Assembly: GCA_035447925.1 (NCBI GenBank)
Contig: DAOTHY010000002.1
Location: 62,001-126,000, forward strand
DNA length: 64,000 nucleotides
Direction of reading: 5' to 3'
DNA from: JASUTC01 sp035447925
GTDB taxonomy: Bacteria > Thermotogota > Thermotogae > MWEM01
Of the stretch, positions 17,800 to 27,414 are shown one piece after another. Each line of letters opens with the position of its first letter. The first letter of the stretch is position 1. A program made the translations under genes and the position numbers. The notes under the pieces were generated by a model. It saw nothing but the letters and a program-made list of their open reading frames with translations, did not search any database and was not told where the DNA came from.

Positions 17800-19872
17800 G
17801 TGGCAGTAAAAGTAGAAAACAGAAGAACCATTGCTTTTATCGGGCATAACGGTTCTGGAAAAAGTACCATCATTGAGGCTATGCTGAAGTTAGCGGGCAA
17901 AATCAGTGAAATGGGTACAACAATGAATTACGATCCGTTAGAAAAAGAGAAAAACACCACCCTTTCAGTGGGTTTTGGAACATTCGAAAAAGATGGATAC
18001 GAGTTCATAGCAATGGATACACCTGGATTTGGTGATTTTTTAAGCGAAGTAATTTCAGCTCTTTTTGCAGCTGAGAATGTCGTTTCAGTAATCAATGCCA
18101 CTTCCGGTATTGAAGTCCAAACTGAAAGAACTTGGAAACAAGCTGAAACATTGGACAAACCACTAATGATTTTCATCAATCAAATGGACAAGGAGAGAGC
18201 TGATTTTAATCAGAATTTGGAAGATTTAAAAGCCAAATTCGATAAGAATATCGTACCTGTCTATCTTCCCATTGGCAAAGAAGATCAGTTCAAAGGGATC
18301 GTTGATCTTTTAAACAATTGTGCATATCTATATGCAACAGATGGTAGCGGAAAAAGCGAAAAAGCAACTATTCCTGAAGACATGAAAGATCAGATTGAAG
18401 AACTGAGGATGGCTTTAGTTGAAGACATCGTTGAAACAGATGATGATTTGATGGAAAAATATCTAGGAGGAGAAGAAATAGACGGGCCAACCCTTGCAAA
18501 AGCAATGAAAAATGCATATGCTCAAGGACAATTGGTACCAGTCTGCTGCGGTTCAGCAACGAAAAACATCGGTATTGATCTTTTTGAAGAACTGATAAAA
18601 TCAATCGGAACAAGCCCATTACAAAGAAAGCCTATGGCAACAAAGATGGCAGATGGCGAAAATGACTTTGAATTAGTGATGGAAGAAGATGCGCCTTTTG
18701 TAGGATATATTTTCAAAGCGGCTGTTGATCCATTTATTGGAAAGCAATCGTTTGTAAAAGTCCTTGCTGGGGAAATTTCAAACGGTAATGCGATTGTCAA
18801 CGTCAATAAAGGCTCTAATGAAAAAGCATCCCATATTTATCATGTTACAGGAAAGGATCAGGAAGAAGTGGAAAAAGCAACAGTAGGAGATATTGTGAGT
18901 ATTCCTAAACTGAAAGAAAGCGAAGTTGGGGACACCCTTTGTAATCCTTCCAGAAAACTAATGGTTGAGCAACCTGTCTATCCGGAACCGATGTTAACCA
19001 AATCTGTACATCCCAAGTCAAAAGGAGATATTGACAAAATATCAAATGGGTTATCAAAACTTTCCGAATCAGATCCTACTTTCACTTGGGAACATGACCC
19101 AGAAACCAACGATACGGTTATTTCCGGTATGGGAACCTCTCATTTAAACGTCATGATTGAAAGACTTAAAAAGTTATTTAAAGTCGATATAGATGTAGGA
19201 CAACCCAAGATTCCTTATAAAGAAACGATCAAAGGGAACTCTGATGTAGAATACAAGCATAAAAAGCAATCCGGTGGACATGGTCAATACGGACATGTTA
19301 AAATCAGGCTCTCACCATTAGAAAGAGGAAAAGGGTTTGAGTTTGCTCAAACGATCTTTGGCGGTTCGGTTCCAAACAACTACATCCCTTCTGTTGAAAA
19401 GGGAGTTGTGGAATCCATGAAAAAGGGAATTCTTGCCTCATATCCAGTTGTTGATATTAAGGTTGAGTTGTATGATGGTTCTTATCACGATGTAGACTCT
19501 TCCGATATGGCTTTCCAAATTGCAGCAAGACAAGCTTTTAAAAAGGGCATGCAAGAAGCGAAACCCGTACTCCTTGAACCCGTTATGGACGTTGAAGTAC
19601 ACACTCCGGACGAAAATTCGGGAGATGTAATGGGCGAAATAACTTCCAGAAGAGGAAGACCAATGGGAATGGAAGCTGGTTCAAAAGGGTTCCAGGTTGT
19701 AAAAGCAACCGTTCCATATTCTGAAATGTTGGATTTTTCAAATCAACTAAGTTCAATTACCAGCGGTAAAGGCTTTTTTACCATGCAATTTGCCCATTAT
19801 GCCGAAGTTCCTTCCAATGAGCAGGACAAAATCATAGCCGAAAGAAAAAGGGAACTGGAAGAACAGGAATAG
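17800..19872 (+). CDS. EF-G-like translational GTPase paralogue
   Basis: 690 residues with the EF-G domain order: GTPase, EF-Tu-like domain II (~290-380), then domains III-V with KQSGGHGQYGHVKIRLSP and a C-terminal ferredoxin-like end. The nucleotide-binding motifs differ from true EF-G: P-loop GHNGSGKS instead of AHIDAGKT, no RGITI in switch I (KNTTLSVGF instead), DTPGFGDF for DTPGHVDF, and NQMD for NKMD. This matches the EF-G-like proteins found beside normal FusA in Thermotoga and some clostridia; their job on the ribosome is not settled. GTG 17800 follows TTTGGAGG. A strong terminator directly follows. Confidence 0.88.
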   Translation: MAVKVENRRTIAFIGHNGSGKSTIIEAMLKLAGKISEMGTTMNYDPLEKEKNTTLSVGFGTFEKDGYEFIAMDTPGFGDFLSEVISALFAAENVVSVINATSGIEVQTERTWKQAETLDKPLMIFINQMDKERADFNQNLEDLKAKFDKNIVPVYLPIGKEDQFKGIVDLLNNCAYLYATDGSGKSEKATIPEDMKDQIEELRMALVEDIVETDDDLMEKYLGGEEIDGPTLAKAMKNAYAQGQLVPVCCGSATKNIGIDLFEELIKSIGTSPLQRKPMATKMADGENDFELVMEEDAPFVGYIFKAAVDPFIGKQSFVKVLAGEISNGNAIVNVNKGSNEKASHIYHVTGKDQEEVEKATVGDIVSIPKLKESEVGDTLCNPSRKLMVEQPVYPEPMLTKSVHPKSKGDIDKISNGLSKLSESDPTFTWEHDPETNDTVISGMGTSHLNVMIERLKKLFKVDIDVGQPKIPYKETIKGNSDVEYKHKKQSGGHGQYGHVKIRLSPLERGKGFEFAQTIFGGSVPNNYIPSVEKGVVESMKKGILASYPVVDIKVELYDGSYHDVDSSDMAFQIAARQAFKKGMQEAKPVLLEPVMDVEVHTPDENSGDVMGEITSRRGRPMGMEAGSKGFQVVKATVPYSEMLDFSNQLSSITSGKGFFTMQFAHYAEVPSNEQDKIIAERKRELEEQE

Positions 19873-19886
19873 TGATTTGGATAATC

Positions 19887-19920
19887 AAAAATCCGGAGAA
19901 TGTCTCTCCGGATTTTCTTT
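19887..19920 (+). terminator. Intrinsic terminator after the EF-G-like gene
   Basis: AATCCGGAGA (19890-19899) pairs perfectly with TCTCCGGATT (19905-19914) around a 5-nt loop, followed by TTTTCTTT. It lies before the LptD-like start and argues against an earlier start for that gene. Confidence 0.88.
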
Positions 19921-19942
19921 GTTCAAAAAGAAAGCGAGAATA

Positions 19943-22477
19943 ATGATAAAAACAAATCGGTTCAAAAAAAATTTATTACTAATCATCATTCTAATTACCG
20001 TGATATTACCCATCATTTGCATCGCACAAGCAAATGACTTAGTCCCAGGACCCGGAGAAGTTGAAGTACAAATATCAGCCGGATCAGTTGTGTTTTCGGG
20101 TAAAAATGACATGGTTGTTTTTTCAGATGGTGTAGAAGTCAAATATGAAGATATCATCATTCGAGCACCAAAAATTACTGCCTATCTTAAAAATGAAGAC
20201 ACGGTCGAGTATTTCTTTGCCGAATCATCCGACACAACTCCCGTATACCTTATTAAAGCTAAAGAACAATTTACATCCAAAAGTCTAAAAGCTTATGTTG
20301 AAAAAAAGGCTTATTTTCTCTATGAGCTTAGAGGAACGTATCAGGCTAAAAATGCAAAGGGTTCTAACCAAGCAATTATTTTAGCTGCAGATAAAAGCAG
20401 GAGTAAATCCTTTGATGAGGTCAATGTCACAGAAGCGCATCAAGGGTATCTGACCACATGTAATGAGGAAAAACCTCATTATCGCTTTCAAGCTAATTAT
20501 ATCGTCGTTAAAGAAAGTAATGAAATCATCGCTTATGATTTACTGATGTATATATATGATATTCCTATTTTGCCTTATCCAGTTTATTTTTCATCTCTTG
20601 AAAGAAAAGCTCAACCGGTTGAATCTTCTTTCACGTATACCGGTGCAGCAGGTGTACAAACCCATTTAAGATTTAATTATTATTCCAAGGGAGACGAAAT
20701 CGGAGCTGTTTTTTACGATACAGTCGGGGATGGAGATGCAAAGGGAAATACCATTGGTGCAGAGAACAAATTCACCTTGCCTGATGGAAAAACAAGTGTT
20801 TATTTTTACGGCTTGCAAAAAGCTAAAGAGGATTTTTCAAACCGTTCAAACGAATTAAAATTTCAAATAGCACATAAATGGGATGACCAGCTTGAAACAC
20901 TTCTTTACTTCAATAACAAAATGAGCATCAGTAATGATGAAACCGTCAGCAGAAATACCAATTATGGCATCAGTGTGAAAGGCAAAGTAAATAACGCTCC
21001 ATTTACGTTTAGCATGAGTGAAAGTGAAGTAAGATCTCGAACAAAGAACACGAATGTCATCACTTTACCATCCTTTGCTGTTTCCAAAATGGGATTCAAG
21101 TTCTTTCCGGAAGTTTTTCCAGTTGCTGTTAATTTTAAAGATCTCAAATTCAATGCTGTCAACACGTCCGATGCATCTGTCTCACTGATGGATAAATTAT
21201 CTGAACTCAGTTATAATGGTCAATACGGTCTTTCATCTGTATTGCCTGAAATTATCATCCGAGATGTGAAATTGGTAAATGGATTGACAACTGATATGGA
21301 TTATTCCTTTAAATATCAGAACAAATATACAGATGATTTTAAAATAGATAACACGTTTACATTACCCAAGATAGGTTTTGACTGGGGTAGTTATTTTGGA
21401 CTTCACACCCAATACACGATGCGAGCTGGTTTATTGCAGGATTACCAAGACGAAAAAGCCTACCGGTATTCAGAAAATGTACTCACTGATCTGAACTTCA
21501 ACCTATTCTTCTGGAAAAACACCATTGTTCATGATTATGTTTTCTTGAAATCTGATGGAAATACCTCTCGTTTTAACTACAACAAAGAAAAAAACCTATT
21601 AAGTTTAACTTCCAGTCTTGATCTTTCACTTTTGTCATCCAAAGTCATTTTCAAAACATCCTATGATTTCCTGAAAGATGAACAAAAACTGTCTAATCCA
21701 CAACTGATAACCAACACAGATTTTTCCCTAATCTCTACAAGGTTCAAATTAGACACGGTAAGCATAATTGATGCCAGTGATACAAAGTTTTTATCTACCG
21801 ATTATGGTTTTGGAATTAGCAACAATTTATTCCATAACAAACTTGATTTTGTGTATTTATACGATCAGGATGTCAACATCAGAAAGTTGACGGACTCTTT
21901 TGGCTTTTCATTCGGACCCATCAACATCTTCAAAAAGATTACAACAGATTTTGAACTCTTATTTACATATCATGAAGAAGATGACGGACTAGGATTGGAT
22001 AAATTAACCAATAAAAACACAGTGTCTTTAGGCAAAATAGGATTCATTGACAGTCTTGCTAACACGCTGGATATACAAATCCTTCCACGAGAAAAAGAAA
22101 ACGATCAAAAAGTCAATTATGTTAGGAATTCTACCAGCATCAAGTTTGATCAAACAACACTTGGATTAGACGCAAAATACTCCAGGACAAAAAAACTTGA
22201 TTTGGCTTTTTCCGGGGCTTTTGAGAAATTAAAAGTAAATTTTGGAACCCGTTACGATTTGGAAGCTAAGCAGATTGAAAGTCTCAGTCTTTCATTGGTA
22301 AAAGATCTGCACTGTTGGCAAAATCAAACCACAGTCGAATTTGCTTTAAAAGATCAAGACGGCACAAAAAAACTTACTTTACAAAAATTTACTACCAGTT
22401 TTTCAATCAAGCAATTCCCGGAGAAATTTGTGAAAGTGGAGCCATTAAAGAAAGAATTCGATCTTGCAATCTTTTAA
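19943..22477 (+). CDS. LptD/OstA-like outer-membrane protein
   Basis: The N-terminus (MIKTNRFKKNLLLIIILITVI... to about residue 30) is a signal peptide. Residues ~40-190 form an OstA/LptA-type beta domain (SAGSVVFSGKNDMVVFSDGVEV, RAPKITAYLKN), with conserved Cys in LTTCNEEKPHYRF. The remaining ~600 residues alternate hydrophobic and polar residues with Asp/Asn-rich turns, as in a large beta-barrel, and the protein ends in Phe. In Proteobacteria LptD inserts lipopolysaccharide; whether this lineage makes LPS is unknown, so the cargo is open. ATG 19943 is used because a terminator occupies the preceding codons of the longer frame. It converges on the HEAT-repeat gene with only 4 nt between stops. 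Confidence 0.82.
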   Translation: MIKTNRFKKNLLLIIILITVILPIICIAQANDLVPGPGEVEVQISAGSVVFSGKNDMVVFSDGVEVKYEDIIIRAPKITAYLKNEDTVEYFFAESSDTTPVYLIKAKEQFTSKSLKAYVEKKAYFLYELRGTYQAKNAKGSNQAIILAADKSRSKSFDEVNVTEAHQGYLTTCNEEKPHYRFQANYIVVKESNEIIAYDLLMYIYDIPILPYPVYFSSLERKAQPVESSFTYTGAAGVQTHLRFNYYSKGDEIGAVFYDTVGDGDAKGNTIGAENKFTLPDGKTSVYFYGLQKAKEDFSNRSNELKFQIAHKWDDQLETLLYFNNKMSISNDETVSRNTNYGISVKGKVNNAPFTFSMSESEVRSRTKNTNVITLPSFAVSKMGFKFFPEVFPVAVNFKDLKFNAVNTSDASVSLMDKLSELSYNGQYGLSSVLPEIIIRDVKLVNGLTTDMDYSFKYQNKYTDDFKIDNTFTLPKIGFDWGSYFGLHTQYTMRAGLLQDYQDEKAYRYSENVLTDLNFNLFFWKNTIVHDYVFLKSDGNTSRFNYNKEKNLLSLTSSLDLSLLSSKVIFKTSYDFLKDEQKLSNPQLITNTDFSLISTRFKLDTVSIIDASDTKFLSTDYGFGISNNLFHNKLDFVYLYDQDVNIRKLTDSFGFSFGPINIFKKITTDFELLFTYHEEDDGLGLDKLTNKNTVSLGKIGFIDSLANTLDIQILPREKENDQKVNYVRNSTSIKFDQTTLGLDAKYSRTKKLDLAFSGAFEKLKVNFGTRYDLEAKQIESLSLSLVKDLHCWQNQTTVEFALKDQDGTKKLTLQKFTTSFSIKQFPEKFVKVEPLKKEFDLAIF

Positions 22478-22481
22478 AAGA

Positions 22482-23777
22482 CTATCCTAATATTTCAATC
22501 ACTTTTTCAGGAGAAATCCGCAATAACGCCCTTGCTGCATTAATGGTTATGTCATGGTCTTCATACTCATTCAAAATTATCTTCTCCAAAACTTCAGCAG
22601 CATCTACCAGCTTCAGGCGAGAAGCAATCATCATTGCCTCTTTCCTAACCGCATCATCTTCCAGGTGGTTTTGGATAGAGGAGATAACATAGGGATAAGC
22701 ATCTTCCATTTTGAGTCGCCCAATCGCTTTGATTGACGCCTTTCTAACTTGTTTGCTGTAATCATTCATCAATCCGTCAATTAATTCTACCAAATGATAG
22801 TCCAACATCTTTGTCATGGCTGCTACACAAGCAGCTCTTACTTTATCATCCGGATCATTATAAAATGATCTGATAGTGGGAACGGTTGACGTTTCATTTA
22901 ACTTGGAAAATCCCTTTAAGACTTGAACTCTCATAAGTGCTGATTCACTTTTTGAAAAAGATTCAAGCATTTGAATAACCTTAGCGGGTGATTCAGTGTT
23001 CAAACTGACATAGGGAACAATCAATTTGATCAGCAGAACCGGATTTTGTACTTCTTCAACTTGATGATTGATGATTTTTTCAGCCTCGTCGATTGGTAAT
23101 TCTTTAATCAATCCGAGCAAGGAACACCTTTCTTTCTCAGAAAACTGCATAGTGTCATTAATGTACTCGTTGATTTTTCCAAAACAGAAAGCTGCATCGT
23201 AGGGTAAAAGCTTTTTAATGGCAGTCCTTCGTAATTTAAAATCATCTGAATCGTTGATCACTCGTTTTAGGAAGTTGGGGTCATTAGAGCGATTGGTTTT
23301 AATCGTCCAAGCCAAGCCTTGGACTTTGGGATTCAGATCGTCAATCAGCTGTTCCAACCGTTCGTCTTCAATTTCATCTTCCAATGTTTTTAACGTGACA
23401 TATCTGATTTTTGGTGAATGATTATCCAAAAAAGGTTTGATGTCGTATTCTGAACTCAACCAAAAGATCGTTTGAATGACTTCTTCTATCACTTTTTCAT
23501 CTGGATCTTTTAACAATGGTAACAGTTGTTGATAATCTTCTGTCAGGCCATTTTCTTTGAAATATTTGACAACAGATTTTCTGACTGACGGATTGGGATC
23601 AACCAGCAGATGATCAACTTTTTTGGAGTTGATTTCTAGTTTCATTAATCCTTGAACAGCCTGTATTCTAACTGATGGACTCATCGATGTCAATAAGTCT
23701 TCGTACTGAACGGAATATTTTGCCAATCTTTTTTGTTCAAATAGTGAAACAAGTTCTTTTGCTGTTTTGTAAGACAT
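22482..23777 (-). CDS. HEAT-repeat protein
   Basis: 431 residues made almost entirely of short paired helices of HEAT type, with recurring patterns such as DPNPSVRKSVVKYF, DPDEKVIEEVIQ, DPDDKVRAACVAAMTK and DYSKQVRKASIKAIGRLK at ~30-residue intervals, giving perhaps 10-12 repeats. No catalytic motif, signal peptide or membrane segment. Such solenoids are protein-binding scaffolds; bilin-lyase-type HEAT proteins are a remote alternative. It starts at ATG 23777 after AAAGGAG, 25 nt downstream of the ftsW stop, so it is the last gene of the minus-strand block. It may scaffold a cell-envelope or translation partner, but nothing in the sequence says which. Confidence 0.8.
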   Translation of the reverse strand: MSYKTAKELVSLFEQKRLAKYSVQYEDLLTSMSPSVRIQAVQGLMKLEINSKKVDHLLVDPNPSVRKSVVKYFKENGLTEDYQQLLPLLKDPDEKVIEEVIQTIFWLSSEYDIKPFLDNHSPKIRYVTLKTLEDEIEDERLEQLIDDLNPKVQGLAWTIKTNRSNDPNFLKRVINDSDDFKLRRTAIKKLLPYDAAFCFGKINEYINDTMQFSEKERCSLLGLIKELPIDEAEKIINHQVEEVQNPVLLIKLIVPYVSLNTESPAKVIQMLESFSKSESALMRVQVLKGFSKLNETSTVPTIRSFYNDPDDKVRAACVAAMTKMLDYHLVELIDGLMNDYSKQVRKASIKAIGRLKMEDAYPYVISSIQNHLEDDAVRKEAMMIASRLKLVDAAEVLEKIILNEYEDHDITINAARALLRISPEKVIEILG

Positions 23778-23802
23778 ATATTCTCCTTTAGTATCAACTT
23801 TG

Positions 23803-24942
23803 CTATGTGTAATTACGAGATTGATCGTTCAAAGCACTTAAAAAAAAGCCGAATCCTCCTAAAAACGCCATCATAGAACTGCCTCCATAACTAACAAATG
23901 GTAAGGTAACCCCAGTGGGTGGCAATAATCCGAAGACAACTCCTACATTAATCACAACCTGGAGTAAAATCAAATAGGCATACCCGATGACAAAAACCTT
24001 GGCTGCCATATTATAAATGCCATGAATGGCTGCTTTAATTAAATTCCGGCACATAAAATAGTAAAGAAAAAGAAAAACGGCCATTCCTACAAAGCCCAAT
24101 TCTTCACCTAAAATGGCAAAAATAAAATCAGTAAACTGAACAGGAATGATAAATTTATAATTTCCCATTCCTAATCCTTCTCCCAGAAAACCTCCTGATG
24201 AAATGGCTTGTAAACTTACATCCACTTGACCCTCTTCTGCAACCTTCTGAGTGATGCCAAGAAATTCTTGAATTCTACCAAGTTGATAGGGCTTTAGAAG
24301 GTTTAATTGAAAAAGCATGACAACGCCGATGATGCACATAATGGCAATCAATACAAAGTATGAGAATCTTAGACCGCTGATGTATAAAACAATCAACCCG
24401 ATTAAAAAGATAATCAATGAACTGCTGAGGTCTGGCTCAGCAGCAACGAGAAATGTAATCATCATGATCCATCCCAAAGGAATGATCAGTTGTTCCAAAA
24501 TCCCTATATGCTTTGTGTCATCTTCTTTGAAAAAATAAGAAGCAAGAAAAAGCACCAAAAAGACCTTGGCAAACTCTGATGGCTGAAGATTCATCACGCC
24601 AAAATCAATCCACCGACTACTACCTCCTTGCGGGGCAAAAACAAAAACTGCCAATAACAGAAAGACTAAGCCGACCATATAGAACGGAGTTAACTTGATA
24701 TGCTTTTGGAAGGGGATCAAAGCGATGATGAACATGAATATCAATCCTACAACGATATTGACAATTTGTCGAATTAAGTAATAATCAAAATCCATCTCAG
24801 GGTACTTGTAGTATATTACATAACTGGCGCTATATAGAACAACAATCCCAATGACCATAATCAATGAGAGCAGATAGATAATTCCTTTATAATTAACCTT
24901 TTGAATATTATTTTTCTCTAGGCTTCTATTTTCTTGTTGCAA
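23803..24942 (-). CDS. ftsW: SEDS-family peptidoglycan polymerase (FtsW/RodA)
   Basis: Polytopic membrane glycosyltransferase polymerising lipid II during division or elongation. About ten hydrophobic segments in 379 residues. Diagnostic strings: GSSRWIDFG, LQPSEFAKV, the large loop AEPDLSSS holding the catalytic Asp, ILGEELGF, and GLLPPTGVTLPFVSYGGSSM near the end. FtsW is preferred over RodA from these loops, but the two are hard to separate without a tree; a partner PBP2/FtsI gene is not in the window. It probably starts at TTG 24942, inside the end of the GIY-YIG gene; the ribosome binding site there is weak, so the start may be off by some codons. Confidence 0.85.
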   Translation of the reverse strand: MQQENRSLEKNNIQKVNYKGIIYLLSLIMVIGIVVLYSASYVIYYKYPEMDFDYYLIRQIVNIVVGLIFMFIIALIPFQKHIKLTPFYMVGLVFLLLAVFVFAPQGGSSRWIDFGVMNLQPSEFAKVFLVLFLASYFFKEDDTKHIGILEQLIIPLGWIMMITFLVAAEPDLSSSLIIFLIGLIVLYISGLRFSYFVLIAIMCIIGVVMLFQLNLLKPYQLGRIQEFLGITQKVAEEGQVDVSLQAISSGGFLGEGLGMGNYKFIIPVQFTDFIFAILGEELGFVGMAVFLFLYYFMCRNLIKAAIHGIYNMAAKVFVIGYAYLILLQVVINVGVVFGLLPPTGVTLPFVSYGGSSMMAFLGGFGFFLSALNDQSRNYT

Positions 24943-25349
24943 TGATATTCCAATACCTTTCTTATAATGGAAAAATAGTCTTCTAAATGATTACTTAGAA
25001 AGAATAAATTTGAATCCACCCTTTTACAATCAGTAGCACCAAAACCATAAATGGTTTGGTAAAACGTTGATAAAAACATGGATATTTCTTCTTCCGCCCT
25101 CATTTCGCTAGGCAAAGCTAATGTGGAAATCACTTTACCTTTTTCAAGAAGTTGATCAATATGCCAATGTTTTTTGTAACCCCCCTCTTGAAAGGAAATA
25201 TGCCTGTTGATCCGCTGTCTTAGATTCTTCATTGCAGATCCAACATAAGTATATAATCCGTTTTGTATATGGCATCTGTTGCCGGATATCGTAATTTCAA
25301 TATCCTCTGGTATTTCAATAAAGAGTAAATAACTACCCTTATTCATCAT
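24918..25349 (-). CDS. GIY-YIG-like DUF123 family protein
   Basis: 143 residues matching the DUF123 variant of the GIY-YIG fold: GSYLLFIEI, then LYTYVGSAMKNLRQRINRH and KHWHIDQLLEKG. In archaea and some bacteria this domain is found alone or fused to endonuclease III; biochemical function is poorly known. The catalytic-type Tyr, Arg and His are present, while the late Glu of active nucleases is not obvious. It starts at ATG 25349 overlapping the glyS stop (ATGATGAATAA) and its own end overlaps ftsW, so it is inside the coupled minus-strand operon. Confidence 0.75.
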   Translation of the reverse strand: MMNKGSYLLFIEIPEDIEITISGNRCHIQNGLYTYVGSAMKNLRQRINRHISFQEGGYKKHWHIDQLLEKGKVISTLALPSEMRAEEEISMFLSTFYQTIYGFGATDCKRVDSNLFFLSNHLEDYFSIIRKVLEYHCNKKIEA

Positions 25350-27414
25350 TGTTCTCTCTATTCAATACAATCTCACTGAAATTACCCAACCTCAATAAAA
25401 AATCATCCAGATTTTTCAAAAATCCTAATCGGGTTAATTTCAAATCCTCTCTCTCCGACATGACAAACACATTTTCAAAATAATTATCGATATCGCTCTT
25501 CAATTGCTTGGTTTCTACTAAAGCTGTTCGATAATCGAATCGGTTTAAAGCCAAAGAAATTGCATCTCGGATATCGTTAAAATGTTCTTCCAAAACGCTT
25601 TCTTCCTGATGCTCAAACAATCTGGAATCGTAATATGAAGATGAATGATTTTTTGAAATATTATGGATTCTTTCAAAGATACACATTAAATCAGTGATAT
25701 CCCCATTCAGCTTTAAATCACTTAGTGCATCGGCAGCCATCACACATCTCATGGGGTTATTTGCAAGATGCACTGTGGCATTGATTACGTCATACGGAAT
25801 ACCTTTTTCTGACAGATAATAATCAATTCTGTTTTTTAACAAATCCTTGAAAATAGCCTTTAGGTTTTCCTGTTGTGAATCATCAATTTCAAAACGATAC
25901 TGTTGTATTGCCTCATCAAAGAGTTTCTGCAGGTCCATATCCCATTCCCTGGCAACAAGAATATTGACACATTTTGTTAAAGCCCTTCTCAAACCAAAGG
26001 GATCCTTAGATCCGCTTGGGATATGGTTGATTAGCAAATTACCAGCAATCGTATCTAAATTATCTGCCAAAGTGGTAATACAACCGTTAAGTGTTTCCGG
26101 AACACCCTCGATGTATTGCTCTTCTATTGCTTGATAAACATTGAAAGGTTCTCCTGCAACTTTTGCATAGATTCTCCCCATCACCCCTTGGAGTTCGGGA
26201 AACTCGTAAACCATTTGAGTGGTTAAGTCATTTTTCATAAGTTCTACAACCCTTTTAACCTGCTGAACATTTTCACCCTCTATTTCCAGAAAACGGCATA
26301 CTTCAACAGACAGATCGCTGACTCTGAGTATCTTATCATAAAGAGACCCTAATTTATTCTGAAAGCCTATTTCTTTTAATGCTTCCGTTTTGTTTTCAAA
26401 AGGAACCTTTAGATCTTCTAGATAAAGGAACAAAGCATCTTCTAATCTTGCCTCGATTACTTTTTTATATCCTGATTTGACATTATCAACAGAATGCTTG
26501 TCGTTATCTTGAAAAGAGACAAAATGAGGAACAATTTCACCGTCTTTCAAAACAGGAAAAGTTCTCTGATGATGTTTGAGTGTTGTGATTAACACCTCTT
26601 TCGGCAATCGTAAGAATTTTGAATCATACGTTCCGAATACGGGGTTTGGAAACTCCGTGATAGCCGTAACTTCTTCAATTAATTGATCATCGCCGGGAAC
26701 TTTAACACCGTTGTCTTTTTCTACCCTACGGATATCATCGATTATTTTCTGTTTTCGCATCCTCTGATCGGCATATACATCATTTTCTTTCATCAAATCA
26801 AAATACTGATCGGCCAAATCCAATTCAACCAAAGATTCTTTAAATCGATGGGCAAGGGTTGTTTTACTGCTTTTTATGCCCATCAATTCAATATCTATCA
26901 ATTGATCTGCTAAAATGGCGACGATATTGTGGATAGGACGGACAAACTTATAATCACCTTGAGCCCAACGCATTGGTTTTTTGAAACTGAGATTGCCCAA
27001 AAAAGAACTTAATTGTTTCTCCAGAACATCTTTAGTGCTTAGACCTTCCACTAAACGCTTAATGTAGCAATAATTTTCCATGTTTTCCTCTTTAAAAATC
27101 AAATCATTTTCTGTGGCTTTATTTCCTCGTAAAAAACCAACTAACGCCTTTGTGGGCTCACCCTGAGCATCATAAGCAATACGCTTTGCAGGTCCTCTCT
27201 TCACTTCTTCTAAGTCCTCTTGCTTCAAGGCCATATTCTGAACATACATTCCAAATCTTCTGGATGAGTAAAAAAACAGCATTTGATCATGCTTTATCCT
27301 TAATCGTTGAAGGAATTCAGAAAAACCTTTTTCAAATTGTTCACGTAATAATTCAATTTCAGTAGGTGGAATTTCTTCAGTAATAATTTCAAGAATAAAG
27401 TCATTCTTTGCCAT
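25339..27414 (-). CDS. glyS: Glycyl-tRNA synthetase beta subunit (internal start)
   Basis: Alternative product of the lspA-glyS frame, starting at the internal ATG 27414. The site AAGGGAG (27422-27428) with 7-nt spacing is as strong as any in the window. The product is 691 residues, like stand-alone bacterial GlyS, which with the alpha subunit charges tRNA-Gly. The HD-like and C-terminal anticodon-binding regions are continuous and undamaged. I infer this to be the main source of GlyS. Confidence 0.75.
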   Translation of the reverse strand: MAKNDFILEIITEEIPPTEIELLREQFEKGFSEFLQRLRIKHDQMLFFYSSRRFGMYVQNMALKQEDLEEVKRGPAKRIAYDAQGEPTKALVGFLRGNKATENDLIFKEENMENYCYIKRLVEGLSTKDVLEKQLSSFLGNLSFKKPMRWAQGDYKFVRPIHNIVAILADQLIDIELMGIKSSKTTLAHRFKESLVELDLADQYFDLMKENDVYADQRMRKQKIIDDIRRVEKDNGVKVPGDDQLIEEVTAITEFPNPVFGTYDSKFLRLPKEVLITTLKHHQRTFPVLKDGEIVPHFVSFQDNDKHSVDNVKSGYKKVIEARLEDALFLYLEDLKVPFENKTEALKEIGFQNKLGSLYDKILRVSDLSVEVCRFLEIEGENVQQVKRVVELMKNDLTTQMVYEFPELQGVMGRIYAKVAGEPFNVYQAIEEQYIEGVPETLNGCITTLADNLDTIAGNLLINHIPSGSKDPFGLRRALTKCVNILVAREWDMDLQKLFDEAIQQYRFEIDDSQQENLKAIFKDLLKNRIDYYLSEKGIPYDVINATVHLANNPMRCVMAADALSDLKLNGDITDLMCIFERIHNISKNHSSSYYDSRLFEHQEESVLEEHFNDIRDAISLALNRFDYRTALVETKQLKSDIDNYFENVFVMSEREDLKLTRLGFLKNLDDFLLRLGNFSEIVLNRENNDE

